This document shows positions 1 to 7,354 of a stretch of DNA of 11,080 bases, piece by piece. The stretch comes from Cephalothrix spiralis. Taxonomy: Eukaryota > Nemertea > Palaeonemertea > Archinemertea > Cephalotrichidae. The notes beneath the pieces were generated by a model that did no database searches, had not been told where the DNA came from, and was given only the letters and a program-made list of their open reading frames with translations. The position numbers were made by a program, and so were the translations under genes. How positions within the stretch are numbered: the first letter of the stretch is position 1; each line of letters starts with the position of its first letter. The stretch lies in the NCBI GenBank assembly GCA_032353305.1, contig JAUCNG010382592.1, positions 1 through 11,080 on the forward strand, in the 5' to 3' direction.

Positions 1-87
1 GTTTTTTGTGGATATTGTATTACACGTTGGTATCATGGAACCCTGGTGTTTTGAAAGCTAATCCCGTAAGTATGATGCGCTGCACAT

Positions 88-561
88 GGCTGACGGATAT
101 ATAGGCGGCTTAAGTCACACTTGAGTGCCGTGAAAAACCCTTTACGTGGATTTTCCCTCTGAAGTATGCTTATTAAGCACGCGCATTAAGAAAAAAGTTA
201 CCTTGTTGTTTTCAAGAAATGCGCATGCGCAGTCGAATTTTAGGTTTGCGCATGCACAAATCGAAAAGGTTACAACGGATTCCGGAACAATAGGGGCATG
301 TTTCTATCCGTCCGTCACGGTGACGTCATTATCAATAACTCGGTAACGTTGTAACATACGGATAGAAACTTGCCCATATTGTTTCGATTTGCGCAAGCGC
401 AACCCTATAAGTCGATCGCGCATGCGCATATCTCGAAAACGACGAGGTAACTTTTTTCTTACTGCGCGTGCTTGATAAGCATGTATACATCTGAGAAGGC
501 AAATCCCCGCAAACGTGTTTGTCGGCACTCAAGTGTGACTAAAACCGCCTATCCGTCAGCC
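88..561. mobile_element. Long foldback (palindromic) element, non-autonomous
   Basis: Left arm 88-313 and right arm 358-561 are inverted copies. Both begin GGCTGACGGA, have TAGGCGG and AGTCACACTTGAGTGCCG, share AAGAAAAAAGTTACCT and several GCGCATGCGC/TGCGCATGC-type blocks, and end TTTCTATCCGT. The left arm is longer because it carries an extra ~24 bases near 270-293. The centre (314-357) holds a small palindrome CGTCACGGTGACG. No target duplication is clear at the ends, and the short ORFs inside are shadows of the palindrome. It is best described as a foldback or large MITE in an intron of the receptor gene. Confidence 0.8.
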
Positions 562-619
562 GTTTGCAAATATACGGTGCATGGCGCCTGAATTTGGTTC
601 CGTTATAAGTGTCCTGACC

Positions 620-1215
620 TTAAATTATCTTGGACTATTTGCGCATAATTTTCAGATAACCGCAGACTGCGTTAATGCGGAATAACGCAACACCGCATGT
701 ATATATTCGGATACCATAGCGCTGCTCAGTCGTACCCCAAATATACAAATGATGTGAAACACCGTAATTAACGCTTACTTAGGGTAAGACTGTGGCATTT
801 ACGCATTTACGTTATTTCTTATTAACGCATATTTGGGTTAAGACTGCGGAAAAGTTGGGTTGTTTTGCGATATCCTGCATTCTGCTCAGGCGTTTTTCCG
901 GAAATTACACATCTCCGCAAACGATGCTAAGCCGCATAATAACGTTATATGCGGAATTACGCAAAATCGCATCGCCGTAGTCTTATTCTAAAAAAGCGGT
1001 GATTCGGCTGTATCCATTAAAAATATGAAAGGATATACGCGTTGATTGGGTTATGCCGCCTTACCCTCAATATGCGTAATGCCGCAATTAACGTAACGTT
1101 GCATCTCGGTGTTTTACAACAAAATATAAGCGTTATGCGGATGAATACCGCAAATAATAAACGCCGCGGAATCTTCTTCCAAATGTGTGTGCCGACATCA
1201 AGACGCATGATGTCC
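620..1215. repeat. Motif-rich intronic repeat (AACGCATAT/GGGTAAGACTGCGG type)
   Basis: A motif of about 25 bases recurs in degenerate form: ACGCTTACTTAGGGTAAGAC at 771-790, continued by TGTGGC to 796; ACGCATATTTGGGTTAAGAC at 825-844, continued by TGCGG to 849; and the inverted copy of 1055-1077, ACGCATATTGAGGGTAAGG. Shorter GCGGAATAACGC and GCGGAATTACGC blocks occur around 677-690 and 950-965. The composition (many GCGG and AACG words) differs from the surrounding AT-rich intron, which suggests a decayed transposon with subterminal repeats. Ends are not resolved and it codes for nothing convincing. Confidence 0.5.
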
Positions 1216-1387
1216 AAGTTCTGTTTGGGATTCTAACTAGAAACATTAAACAATCTCTATCTTAATTCAAGAGATTTGGCAATGTCAAAAAATTTCTATG
1301 TAGAAGGCGCCCTCCACTACCCCTCCTGCGGGACTGTCAGGCATATTTGTGTATGCAGTTGTTTTGACTTTCTAATTTATTTTTCAG

Positions 1388-1541
1388 GATTGGTGTAAAG
1401 CTATACATTATATAACCTCCTATTTCACTGTAGCTAATTTTTTCTGGATGTTTAATGAAGGATTTTACTTGCATACTATTATTGTAATGGCATTCACCAA
1501 TGGTAAAACTTTGCTCATTATTTGTCATTTGTTAGGATGGG
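1388..1541 (+). CDS. Class B (secretin-family) GPCR, exon encoding extracellular loop 1 to helix 3 and intracellular loop 2
   Basis: Exon of a peptide-hormone receptor of the plasma membrane. It follows a ttttcag acceptor (AG at 1386-1387) and ends at a gtgagt donor (1542). It reads open in phase 0 for 51 codons plus one base. The translation starts DWCK, where the Cys is the helix-3 cysteine that normally bonds to loop 2. It continues YFTVANFFWMFNEGFYLHT, the class B helix-3 signature around ANFFWM and EGxYLH, and ends in GWG, the conserved start of helix 4, whose last Gly codon is split by the intron. From memory, a 154-nt exon ending in the split GWG Gly matches vertebrate class B genes. 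The upstream exons (hormone-binding domain, helices 1-2) were not found to the left and should lie outside the window. Family assignment is firm; the subfamily is inferred from the later exons. Confidence 0.9.
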
Positions 1542-2161
1542 GTGAGTAGCTTTTATCCATCCATTCGTGTGCGAGTGTCAGTCTCGGCATAGTTTTATAG
1601 TGCCTGACTAATGCCTCACATAATAGGCAATTCGATTCTCTACGATACAAGCCAAATAATCCTGCGGCACTTGATTTGTTAACGGGTCACATGTGGATAA
1701 TAATTATTTAATAATTAGGAATGAATTATTAAGTCTACATCCCTCACTGCATCCTCGTTCCCAGGGTCATATATTATACTTCATTATACCCTGGCCCGAT
1801 CGATAATAGATCCGACTGTGTAATAGCGAACCAAACAATTAGTAGTCTTACACCTATTAAATGATAGACCCCATCAATTACTAATGAAAGCTCCGCCCAC
1901 CAATGTTCGGTTTCTTTAGTTCTGCGTTAGACGAGTTAGGTGCTCTACAGCCAGCAACCAATTCCCGTCACGTGAGTCGGTTGACCAATCAATGGCCCAA
2001 TATGTTTTTGAAATCGTATGCAGATTAATACTTGGTCTATTTAGTCAGGGGGTTGGTCGAGGATGCCCTCTGCACTGAGTTCTTATTACTTTAATGATGC
2101 CATTGTGAATATTTATAATAAACAGAGGACTGTGCTTAAGTGTAATTTTTATTATTTTCAG
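1542..2161 (+). other. Receptor intron (between helix-3 and helix-4 exons)
   Basis: The donor is gtgagt and the acceptor attttcag. It is AT-rich with short AT palindromes near 1700-1730 and one small hairpin (CCAGGGT at 1761-1767 against ACCCTGG at 1788-1794). No gene is seen. A TATA-like tract near 2038, AATAAA near 2117 and GC-poor flanks look superficially like a retroviral LTR, but no target duplication or paired LTR supports that. Confidence 0.8.
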
Positions 2162-2228
2162 GTTTGCCGTTAATTATTTTAATAATTTATACTTGTGTGC
2201 GAACTTTATTAGATAAGGACCAATCAAA
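2162..2228 (+). CDS. Class B GPCR, exon encoding helix 4
   Basis: This 67-nt exon lies between an attttcag acceptor (AG at 2160-2161) and a gtaagt donor (2229-2234). Its first two bases complete the Gly codon of GWG begun at 1541. The exon then reads LPLIILIIYTCVRTLLDKDQ and ends two bases into the next codon. The hydrophobic run followed by VRTLL is the usual end of class B helix 4 (compare GWGxP...VRxLL). The phase join to the exon before (1+2) and the one after (2+1) is exact, which makes a chance ORF very unlikely. It sits between transposon-derived intron sequences with no other coding signal nearby. Confidence 0.88.
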
Positions 2229-2399
2229 GTAAGTCTTGTTCAAATTCTGATTCTGATTTTCACAATTCAGTCTGGTCACCAGAGCCCGGAGCTGAACTCT
2301 GTCGAAATTGCCTTTGATTTTTTATTAACGCAATCCAATCTGGAGCACTGGGTGGTGGCCCATATAGATCAGTCGGCGATAGATGGGATGGATCTCATG

Positions 2400-2917
2400 C
2401 AGACGTGTGCGCCGCCCGCCGCCGCCGATTGATTTCAATCCGCCACCGGCGGCGAATTAAAATCACCCGGCACGCCGCGGCCGCCGACGCCGTCTTATAT
2501 ACCGGTACGACGCAGAGTATTCATTTTTGAATTTTAAGGAAGAATCTTCGATCTTTAAGTTACAAATTGTACTTAACGGTACTGTATGATGTACTGTGCT
2601 GAAGACCCTAGGTTAATTTTCCAAACCCTGGTTGCTCCAACTTATGTATGAGGCAGCATCTGATCCTAGTGATAAGAGCGCGCCGCGTACCAACCCTTGC
2701 CTGTCAGGGTATGTATGATGTAATGTTTAAAAAATATATTTCAAGTTCATATTTTTTCATTACATTTTTTGGAATATTGACAGCAAATATTCAAAACCTA
2801 TGATTTTTGCATAACGCTGGCCGCCGATATAATCAAGCTTGGCGGCCGCCGCCGCCGCCGTGGCCTAAATAGACCGGCCTTCACCGCGGAGCCATTTTAC
2901 GTCGGCGCACACGTCTG
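2400..2917. mobile_element. 518-bp GC-rich inverted-repeat element (non-autonomous DNA transposon)
   Basis: A perfect 15-bp terminal inverted repeat, CAGACGTGTGCGCCG at 2400-2414 and its complement at 2903-2917, bounds 518 bp. Subterminal regions are rich in CCG/CGG (2409-2500 and 2820-2885) around an AT-rich middle. The 8 bases outside each end (ATCTCATG and GTCACGTG) agree at 5 of 8 positions, which could be a worn 8-bp target duplication as left by hAT or P-type transposases, but this is weak. There is no coding capacity. It lies wholly in the receptor intron between the helix-4 and helix-5 exons. Confidence 0.65.
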
Positions 2918-3159
2918 GTCACGTGCTCTTCCGACTGAACTAACTAGAGCTAACATATCTAATTGAGAACAAAAAATAGTTTTTCATTCAATTTCACAAA
3001 ACATACCGTAGACTGATCCGTAACCGAATCAAAACAAATAACACTAATGATCACTAATGACCTTATTTCCGGTACTAGGTTAAAAGCTTGCGAAGTGTTC
3101 TATAAATATATGTTTTCACTAATGAAATTGATTATGATGTGTTTTTCTCTTTGTTTTAG
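2918..3159 (+). other. Receptor intron remainder before helix-5 exon
   Basis: AT-rich sequence without recognisable genes or repeats, ending in the pyrimidine-rich acceptor tttttctctttgttttag used by the exon at 3160. Confidence 0.7.
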
Positions 3160-3223
3160 CTGCCTCATCCATGATAGTCCATTTCAGCATATTAATATGG
3201 GTTTTATATTGTTGTCTATTATT
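3160..3223 (+). CDS. Class B GPCR, exon encoding extracellular loop 2 and first part of helix 5
   Basis: This 64-nt exon follows ttgttttag (AG at 3158-3159) and stops at gtaagt (3224). Its first base completes an Asn codon (AA from 2227-2228 plus C), after which it reads CLIHDSPFQHINMGFILLSI and one further Ile. The Cys is the loop-2 partner of the helix-3 Cys in the exon at 1388. Most class B receptors have Cys-Trp here, whereas this one has Cys-Leu, and the following SPFQ-H is Q-W in many relatives. It ends on a whole codon (phase 0). An ATG-initiated ORF at 3047-3262 overlaps it in frame, but its flanks are intron. The substitution of the loop-2 Trp is unusual but the rest of the gene shows no damage. 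Confidence 0.85.
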
Positions 3224-3767
3224 GTAAGTACCCTTCATTTTATAGAATATAACGTTGCATGAATTCCATTAACTTTATGAAATGTATATATAAACATACT
3301 ACATGTATTAGCAATTTAAAATTGCCAGGCCAGTCATCTTGATTAACTCTATGAATCCGACGTTCTTAATCAACTGTCATAGATTCATATCCAATCTGAT
3401 GACGTCATCACTGGTACCAGAACTGGATCACACAAAATGCAAATTTATCCACCCTTTCCAATTTTTTTCCTCGATAGTTTTACATTGTTTTGTACCCTAA
3501 ATCATAAATATTGATTAAATTAATACTTTAAACAACGTACTGGACCATTTAAAAATGTTTTTAGTAGTAAAAAGGCAAATGGGGTGAATGGTCAAAATTT
3601 GTTGAAATAATATTTGCAAAATTTTGCCTTAAAAATATTCGTCCCAGAAATTTATAAGTAAAAAAATAGCAACTTACAACTTACCTCCAGTAATATTTAT
3701 CATCACAAGAGCGCTGCTTCACTTCGACCAGTGAAATTCTAAATTATAACCCTTCTTTCTTTTTCAG
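3224..3767 (+). other. Receptor intron (helix-5 exon to loop-3 exon)
   Basis: AT-rich intron with no gene. It contains one perfect 12-bp palindrome, GATGACGTCATC (3398-3409), which includes the CREB/ATF consensus TGACGTCA. In an intron this may be chance. A loose inverted pair ATGAATC/GATTCAT lies just upstream near 3350-3388. Confidence 0.7.
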
Positions 3768-3853
3768 TTAAATCTTTTATTTGTTGTCAACATTATACGT
3801 GTGCTTGTTATGAAGATGCGATCTGTCAATTCACCAGATACGAATCAGACTTG
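3768..3853 (+). CDS. Class B GPCR, exon encoding end of helix 5 and intracellular loop 3
   Basis: This 86-nt exon follows ctttttcag (AG at 3766-3767) and stops at gtaagt (3854-3859). It begins on a whole codon, reads LNLLFVVNIIRVLVMKMRSV then NSPDTNQT, and ends two bases into a Trp codon. The NxxFxxNIxRVLVxKxR pattern is the highly conserved cytoplasmic end of helix 5 in secretin-family receptors, where the basic RVLV-KMR stretch contacts the G protein. Hydrophobicity, phase and splice sites all agree. The intron that follows is the longest fully contained one (3854-6492) and carries nested mobile elements. Confidence 0.9.
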
Positions 3854-4299
3854 GTAAGTATGTAAATATATCAGTTTTCAAAACTATATGAAGCCTACAG
3901 GAACGAAACCACATTAAGTAAACTTTTGAAACTAAACCACATTTCTAAGTCCAAATTTAGTAGACGATTTTCTATACATCACATAGAAAATTGACTCCTT
4001 TTACGGATGAGTAATCACGCTTAATAAGATTTACTTTGAAAACATTTAGTTAATTCTACATTTTTCAAATATACGGCGTGTCCCAAAATTATTGAAAAAG
4101 CCAGATAACGTCATTATTGTGACTTGATTACGAATTGATTATATCGCTGCTAAGTGATCACTAGAGAGAACATGGTCTTCTCTTTTAAATAGAATAACTT
4201 TGGTGTTTAACAACAACTAAGCCACATAAATTTTCCGAAACGACCAAAAATTCAATTTCCTAAGAAGGAACAATTTTGTGACTTTTTATTGACTTTTAA

Positions 4300-4625
4300 C
4301 CCTACCGCACACTAGTTTACATAATCGCAAGAACGCAACAAAATCAAACATGAAATCCTAACCAACACTAATTCGCATAATCGCTGGAACGCTAGAACGT
4401 CGACCCTAGTGTGCAGGGGCATAATCGCTAGAATGCTAGAACGCAACCAAAATCAAACATGTTTGATTTTGGTTGCGTTCTAGCGATTATGTCCCCGCAC
4501 ACTAGGAATTTTGATGCGATCCTGCGGATCGGCGTTCCTGCGATTATGCGAATTAGTGTTGGTTAGGATTACATGTTTGATTTTGTTGCGTTCTTGCGAT
4601 TCTGCGGACTAGTGTGCGATAGGGT
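4300..4625. mobile_element. TTAA-flanked palindromic MITE (piggyBac-like) nested in the mariner MITE
   Basis: The element starts CCCTACCGCACACTAG and ends with its near-complement CTAGTGTGCGATAGGG plus T. TTAA stands directly outside each end (4296-4299 and 4626-4629), the target and duplication of piggyBac transposases. The whole 326 bp folds on itself. Within each arm the block CACACTAG...AATCGC...AACGCAACAAAATCAAACATG appears twice, so the element is a palindrome made of repeated units. It is non-coding. It must be younger than the mariner copy it interrupts. Confidence 0.8.
4435..4484. repeat. 50-bp perfect palindrome at the centre of the nested MITE
   Basis: Starting from the midpoint between 4459 and 4460, 25 bases on each side are exactly complementary, with no spacer (centre AAAATCAAACATGTTTGATT). 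Beyond this the left arm carries an extra GCTAGAAT before pairing resumes. Such a spacer-less palindrome can extrude a cruciform and is often unstable in bacterial cloning. Confidence 0.95.
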
Positions 4626-4811
4626 TTAAAATGGGGAAGGTTGGGAAAATGAGACCAAAGGTTATTCGGAAGAATCATCGTACATAGTTATCTGTTTTAT
4701 TCGGGAGAATGCTCTCAAATGCGTATTTTTTGCAATTATTAAAAAAAATATTCATAATTATGTCACAATATATCGTCATCTGGCTTTTTTCCTTAATATT
4801 TGGACACACTG

Positions 4812-5640
4812 TATCACGAATATCACATATCATGTTATTCCTTTAGTATACCTTTATGTCGATACCCAACATGTCAATTCACTCTCTAAGTCATACTCAT
4901 TAGGATTATATTACATGCATTTGTTGTCATTAACATTCAAGAGCAGATTTAATAACAGCTATCTAAGTACATGTACTTTAAAATTAAGCATTGAATTGCA
5001 ATATATAAAACTTCAAATTGTCTGTAAAACCACTTCTGAAGAGAAATATCGTCAAGTTCAGGGTTTGCAAAGTATCGGCGATACGACAAAAATAACGACA
5101 TGGCCGATACAAGTTCTCTAGGTATAAAACTTAAAAATAAACCCTGAAGTAAACATTTGAAAACCGTATCTGATATGGCCTGATAAGGGGAGATAAAAAC
5201 AAAACACAGTCCCAGAATGAGTGAATCACAATACATTCAACTTAAATGAAATCGAAGATTTACCTCAATGTATTGTTTGAATACTCTCTGACTCACCCTC
5301 CCCCTCCCTTAGTCGCAATATGATGTGATCTAGCTGCCTGCCGGTTACCTTTTAATAATCTATCACTTCAGGATAGCGCCAGGAATGAAATTTCGGTAAC
5401 CTATTTTAAAAATAGCTATCAAATAGCCTACAACTGCTTGTAATACGTATATTTTACATGCTATATTTGGTGCTTTTTTTACTCTGTTAAAAGATGTTTT
5501 AAAATATACAAAATAAGCCGTTGTTTTTGCTTTAGGACTAACATTATCCCGCGGTAGATCGATTTTAGATAGTTAAAAAGTAGCTTCAATAGCCTCCCTG
5601 ATAAGCTAGTCTATTGGTTGCTTGGATAAGGAGCTCATAT
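4812..5640 (+). other. Intronic sequence without recognised features
   Basis: AT-rich sequence in the receptor intron. The longest ORF, 95 codons on the - strand at 4949-5236, has no recognisable domain, low-complexity composition and no support from its flanks, so I treat it as chance. A pyrimidine-rich run (CACCCTCCCCCTCCC) lies near 5295-5309. Confidence 0.6.
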
Positions 5641-5648
5641 AGTAGCGG

Positions 5649-5795
5649 CCCGCGAAACCATGCCTCATCCTCGAAGGAGGCATAGATGAACGTCGCGGAC
5701 ATAGATAAACAAGCGCAATATTATAATGATGTAATGAACTGTAGTGACTAGTGCCGACCTGGCTTCATAATTGTCATCATAATATTGCTTGTTTT
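5649..5795. repeat. Inverted-repeat remnants in receptor intron
   Basis: There are two stems. ATGCCTC (5660-5666) pairs with GAGGCAT (5677-5683), inside an outer CCGCG/CGCGG pair (5649-5653 and 5694-5698). AAACAAGCGCAATATTATAATGAT (5708-5731, described by its ends AAACAAGC and AATGAT) pairs imperfectly with ATCATAATATTGCTTGTTT (5776-5794). These are probably parts of a decayed foldback element. No target duplication was seen. Confidence 0.5.
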
Positions 5796-5965
5796 GATAA
5801 TTGTTTTACATCTATTTCATTATATAGTTCGTTCTCAATTTACTCGGTATTCTATAGAAGAGGGGGTCGAACGCTAAATATAGCATTGTACGTAGCACTG
5901 ATTACGCGTGCCGAAAGTTTTACGGTTTTTATCAAAATCATAGTAAAATCTTTACTTTGATTTCA

Positions 5966-6145
5966 TTTTCACGATTCACGAGCCTCCTATATCACAAATG
6001 GGGGCTTTCACGAATCAAGAAAAGTAATAATGGCTTTCACGAAGCACGGGTATATGGTTTTCACGGATCACGTTAAGTCTGATTCCGGCATAAGCCGATT
6101 ATCCCCATCCACGAAGCACAAAATAATGAGAATTCACAAATTTTC
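5966..6145 (+). repeat. Degenerate interspersed TTTCACGAANCACG motif cluster
   Basis: Variants of TTTCACGAANCACG occur six times in 180 bp: TTTTCACGATTCACGAG (5966), CTTTCACGAATCAAG (6005), CTTTCACGAAGCACGGG (6034), TTTTCACGGATCACG (6058), ATCCACGAAGCAC (6107) and AATTCACAAATTTTC (6131). Spacing is irregular (about 25-50 bp). The core TTCACGA also appears in the 13-bp array at the right edge. It looks like the worn remains of a tandem or dispersed repeat and is non-coding. Confidence 0.55.
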
Positions 6146-6492
6146 ATTTTCATTTTATTAAAATTCAGACCTATTACTTTTGCGGAAAGGGATCACACTC
6201 GCTAATTAAAATTTCATGAATTTATTATTAATTCAGTATCAAACCCCCCGTATTTTACATGACCAAGCCCCCTCGGAATTAAATATGAGCTGCGGAACTT
6301 TCCCTTCTACACGATTGAAAGTACCAGAGTGAAGTTCGCGGCCACTTCGGTAGCGGCCTGGAAATTGGCGGCCAGCTGTTTAGCGGCAAATTAAAATAGT
6401 ACCGGACCTCCACATTTTGAGTAAAACCTTCTAATTCTAAAAACTATACCAGCGTGGTCCAATTAAATGTATTTTCTTATTTTTGTTTATAG
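6146..6492 (+). other. End of long receptor intron
   Basis: No gene is seen. GCGGC words cluster at 6338-6386 (GTTCGCGGCCACTT, GTAGCGGCCTGG, TTGGCGGCCAGC and TTTAGCGGCAAA), a short local repeat of unknown origin. The intron ends in the acceptor ttttgtttatag before the helix-6 exon. Confidence 0.6.
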
Positions 6493-6628
6493 GAAAGCTG
6501 TTCGAGCTACACTGATTCTTATTCCACTTCTTGGGCTGCAGTTTCTGATAATTCCCTTCCGTCCCGAGCCGGACTCTCCAGGTGAAAAAGTATATCTCGT
6601 AGTAGCTGCAGTATTGGTCTCATTCCAG
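6493..6628 (+). CDS. Class B GPCR, exon encoding helix 6 and extracellular loop 3 (calcitonin/DH31-receptor-like)
   Basis: This 136-nt exon follows ttgtttatag (AG at 6491-6492) and stops at gtaaag (6629). Its first base completes Trp, then it reads KAVRATLILIPLLGLQFLI, PFRPEPDSPGEKVY and VAAVLVSFQ. KAVRATLILxPLLG is the class B helix-6 signature, including the PLLG kink. LLGxQF followed by PxRP and a loop ending SFQ is what I recall of the calcitonin/CGRP receptor and its invertebrate DH31-receptor relatives, so I place it there with moderate confidence; a PDF-type receptor is the alternative. The exon ends after Gln in phase 0, where relatives have a short (~42-nt) helix-7 exon. No such exon was found before the right edge, so the rest of the gene must lie beyond the antisense ankyrin-kinase unit, or the gene is broken. 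Confidence 0.9.
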
Positions 6629-6688
6629 GTAAAGTTCAAACATTAAAAAAATTCCTCGTAAAGCAAAATGGTTAAAATTATACATAGT

Positions 6689-6958
6689 AACACTGCCATT
6701 TTCACTTCCACATTTTCATTGGCCCAAATTTATTACACGACAGGTTCACAATGCGTGGAATTGCCCTCCTTATCAGTCTTTATCACGTGACCAGTTAAAT
6801 ATTTTGTAGTATTCACCGGCGATAACGTCATAACCAGTGAATACTACAAAATAATTAAGACTGATAAGGAGGCAGAAGGAGGGCAATACCACGCATTGTG
6901 AACCTGTCGTGTAATAAATTTGGGCCAATGAAATGTGGAAGCGTATAATAGCAGTGTT
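6689..6958. mobile_element. Foldback MITE, 270 bp
   Basis: AACACTGCCATT at the left pairs with the complement of GCAGTGTT at 6951-6958. The arms then share CTTCCACATTTTCATTGGCC, CAAATTTATTACACGACAGG, TTCACAATGCGTGG and CTCCTTATCAGTCTT, and end in ATTTTGTAGTATTCAC around a centre near 6827. Identity along the arms is high. The left arm has an extra ~17 bases (near 6781-6799) and the right arm a short duplicated GGAGG segment. No clear target duplication was found. It lies just after the helix-6 exon and before the ankyrin-kinase unit. A 103-codon - strand ORF (6844-7155) begins at its right arm and is probably chance. Confidence 0.8.
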
Positions 6959-7169
6959 GCTTTATATAGGCTTTTATTCATGTAACCAGTAATCAAAATT
7001 ACTAAAGGAAATAAAGGGTGGGTGATCGAGGCAAAAAAGGCATTTTCATTGGATTTCATGAATGTTACGTTCAATCTGTGAGATATATCACGGGCTGGTA
7101 TCTCGCAAAAAAGTTTTATTAGACTAATGGGTGTCCAAAGAAAGAAAAAAGCCACCTATGTTATAATAT
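6959..7169 (+). other. Intronic spacer between foldback MITE and ankyrin-kinase unit
   Basis: No exon matching the receptor's helix 7 (expected to follow SFQ with GFxV-like residues) could be read here in any + frame next to an AG acceptor. No repeat was recognised. Confidence 0.5.
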
Positions 7170-7240
7170 AGTTATTTAATGATAACCCGAGGGATATGCC
7201 AAATTTTACCACGACATCAAAGTATTCACCTCGGTAAATT
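7170..7240 (+). repeat. Left inverted repeat of the ankyrin-kinase unit
   Basis: This 71-bp copy begins AGTTATTTAATGATAACC, followed by CGAGGGATATGCC, ACCACGACAT and AAGTATTCACC. It pairs with 10825-10896 in reverse complement at about 79% identity, with one 1-base gap. It lies downstream of the kinase stop codon. On the - strand it contains ATTAAA (7175-7180), a variant polyadenylation signal, so it could also supply the 3' end of the transcript; that last point is speculative. Confidence 0.75.
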
Positions 7241-7354
7241 AAAACATTAACATTCAAACATTATGAAAACTTAACATATATAAAAATCACAATGCAAATC
7301 TCATTTCTAACATTCTTCAAATACAACTCATAAACGATACATTATTAAAAGAGT

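Larger units (their letters stand above)
4074..4811. mobile_element. Mariner-like MITE with ~60-bp terminal inverted repeats
   Basis: The left end CGGCGTGTCCCAAAATTATT and the complement of the right end, CAGTGTGTCCAAATATTAAG, both continue into AAAAAGCCAGAT-ACG and then ATTGTGAC. The repeats run about 60-65 bp at roughly 80% identity. The element is flanked by TA on both sides (4072-4073 and 4812-4813), the target duplication of Tc1/mariner transposons, and GTGTCCCAAAA is a common mariner terminus. There is no transposase ORF. Its length of 738 bp includes a 330-bp nested insertion, so the original element was about 408 bp. It lies in the receptor intron 3854-6492. Confidence 0.85.

Noticed and set aside
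792-1236. Short ORFs of 62-66 codons on both strands
   Set aside because: They lie in repeat sequence with no domain or conserved context.
1817-2264. Possible solo LTR (TATA-like tract, AATAAA, TG...CA ends, tRNA-site-like CTGGTCACCAGAG after it)
   Set aside because: The stretch contains the helix-4 exon of the receptor in correct phase. No target duplication or second LTR exists, and the resemblance rests on common short words.
3398-3409. CRE-like TGACGTCA palindrome as an enhancer (another at 320-327)
   Set aside because: An 8-base site in an intron with no further support; the second copy is inside a transposon. Noted only as a sequence feature.
4949-5236. 95-codon ORF on the - strand
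   Set aside because: No recognisable domain, no promoter or splice context, and a length expected by chance in 11 kb of AT-rich DNA.
6844-7155. 103-codon ORF on the - strand
   Set aside because: Its end lies in the arm of the foldback MITE and the rest is unremarkable intron sequence. The hydrophobic look comes from AT-rich codons.
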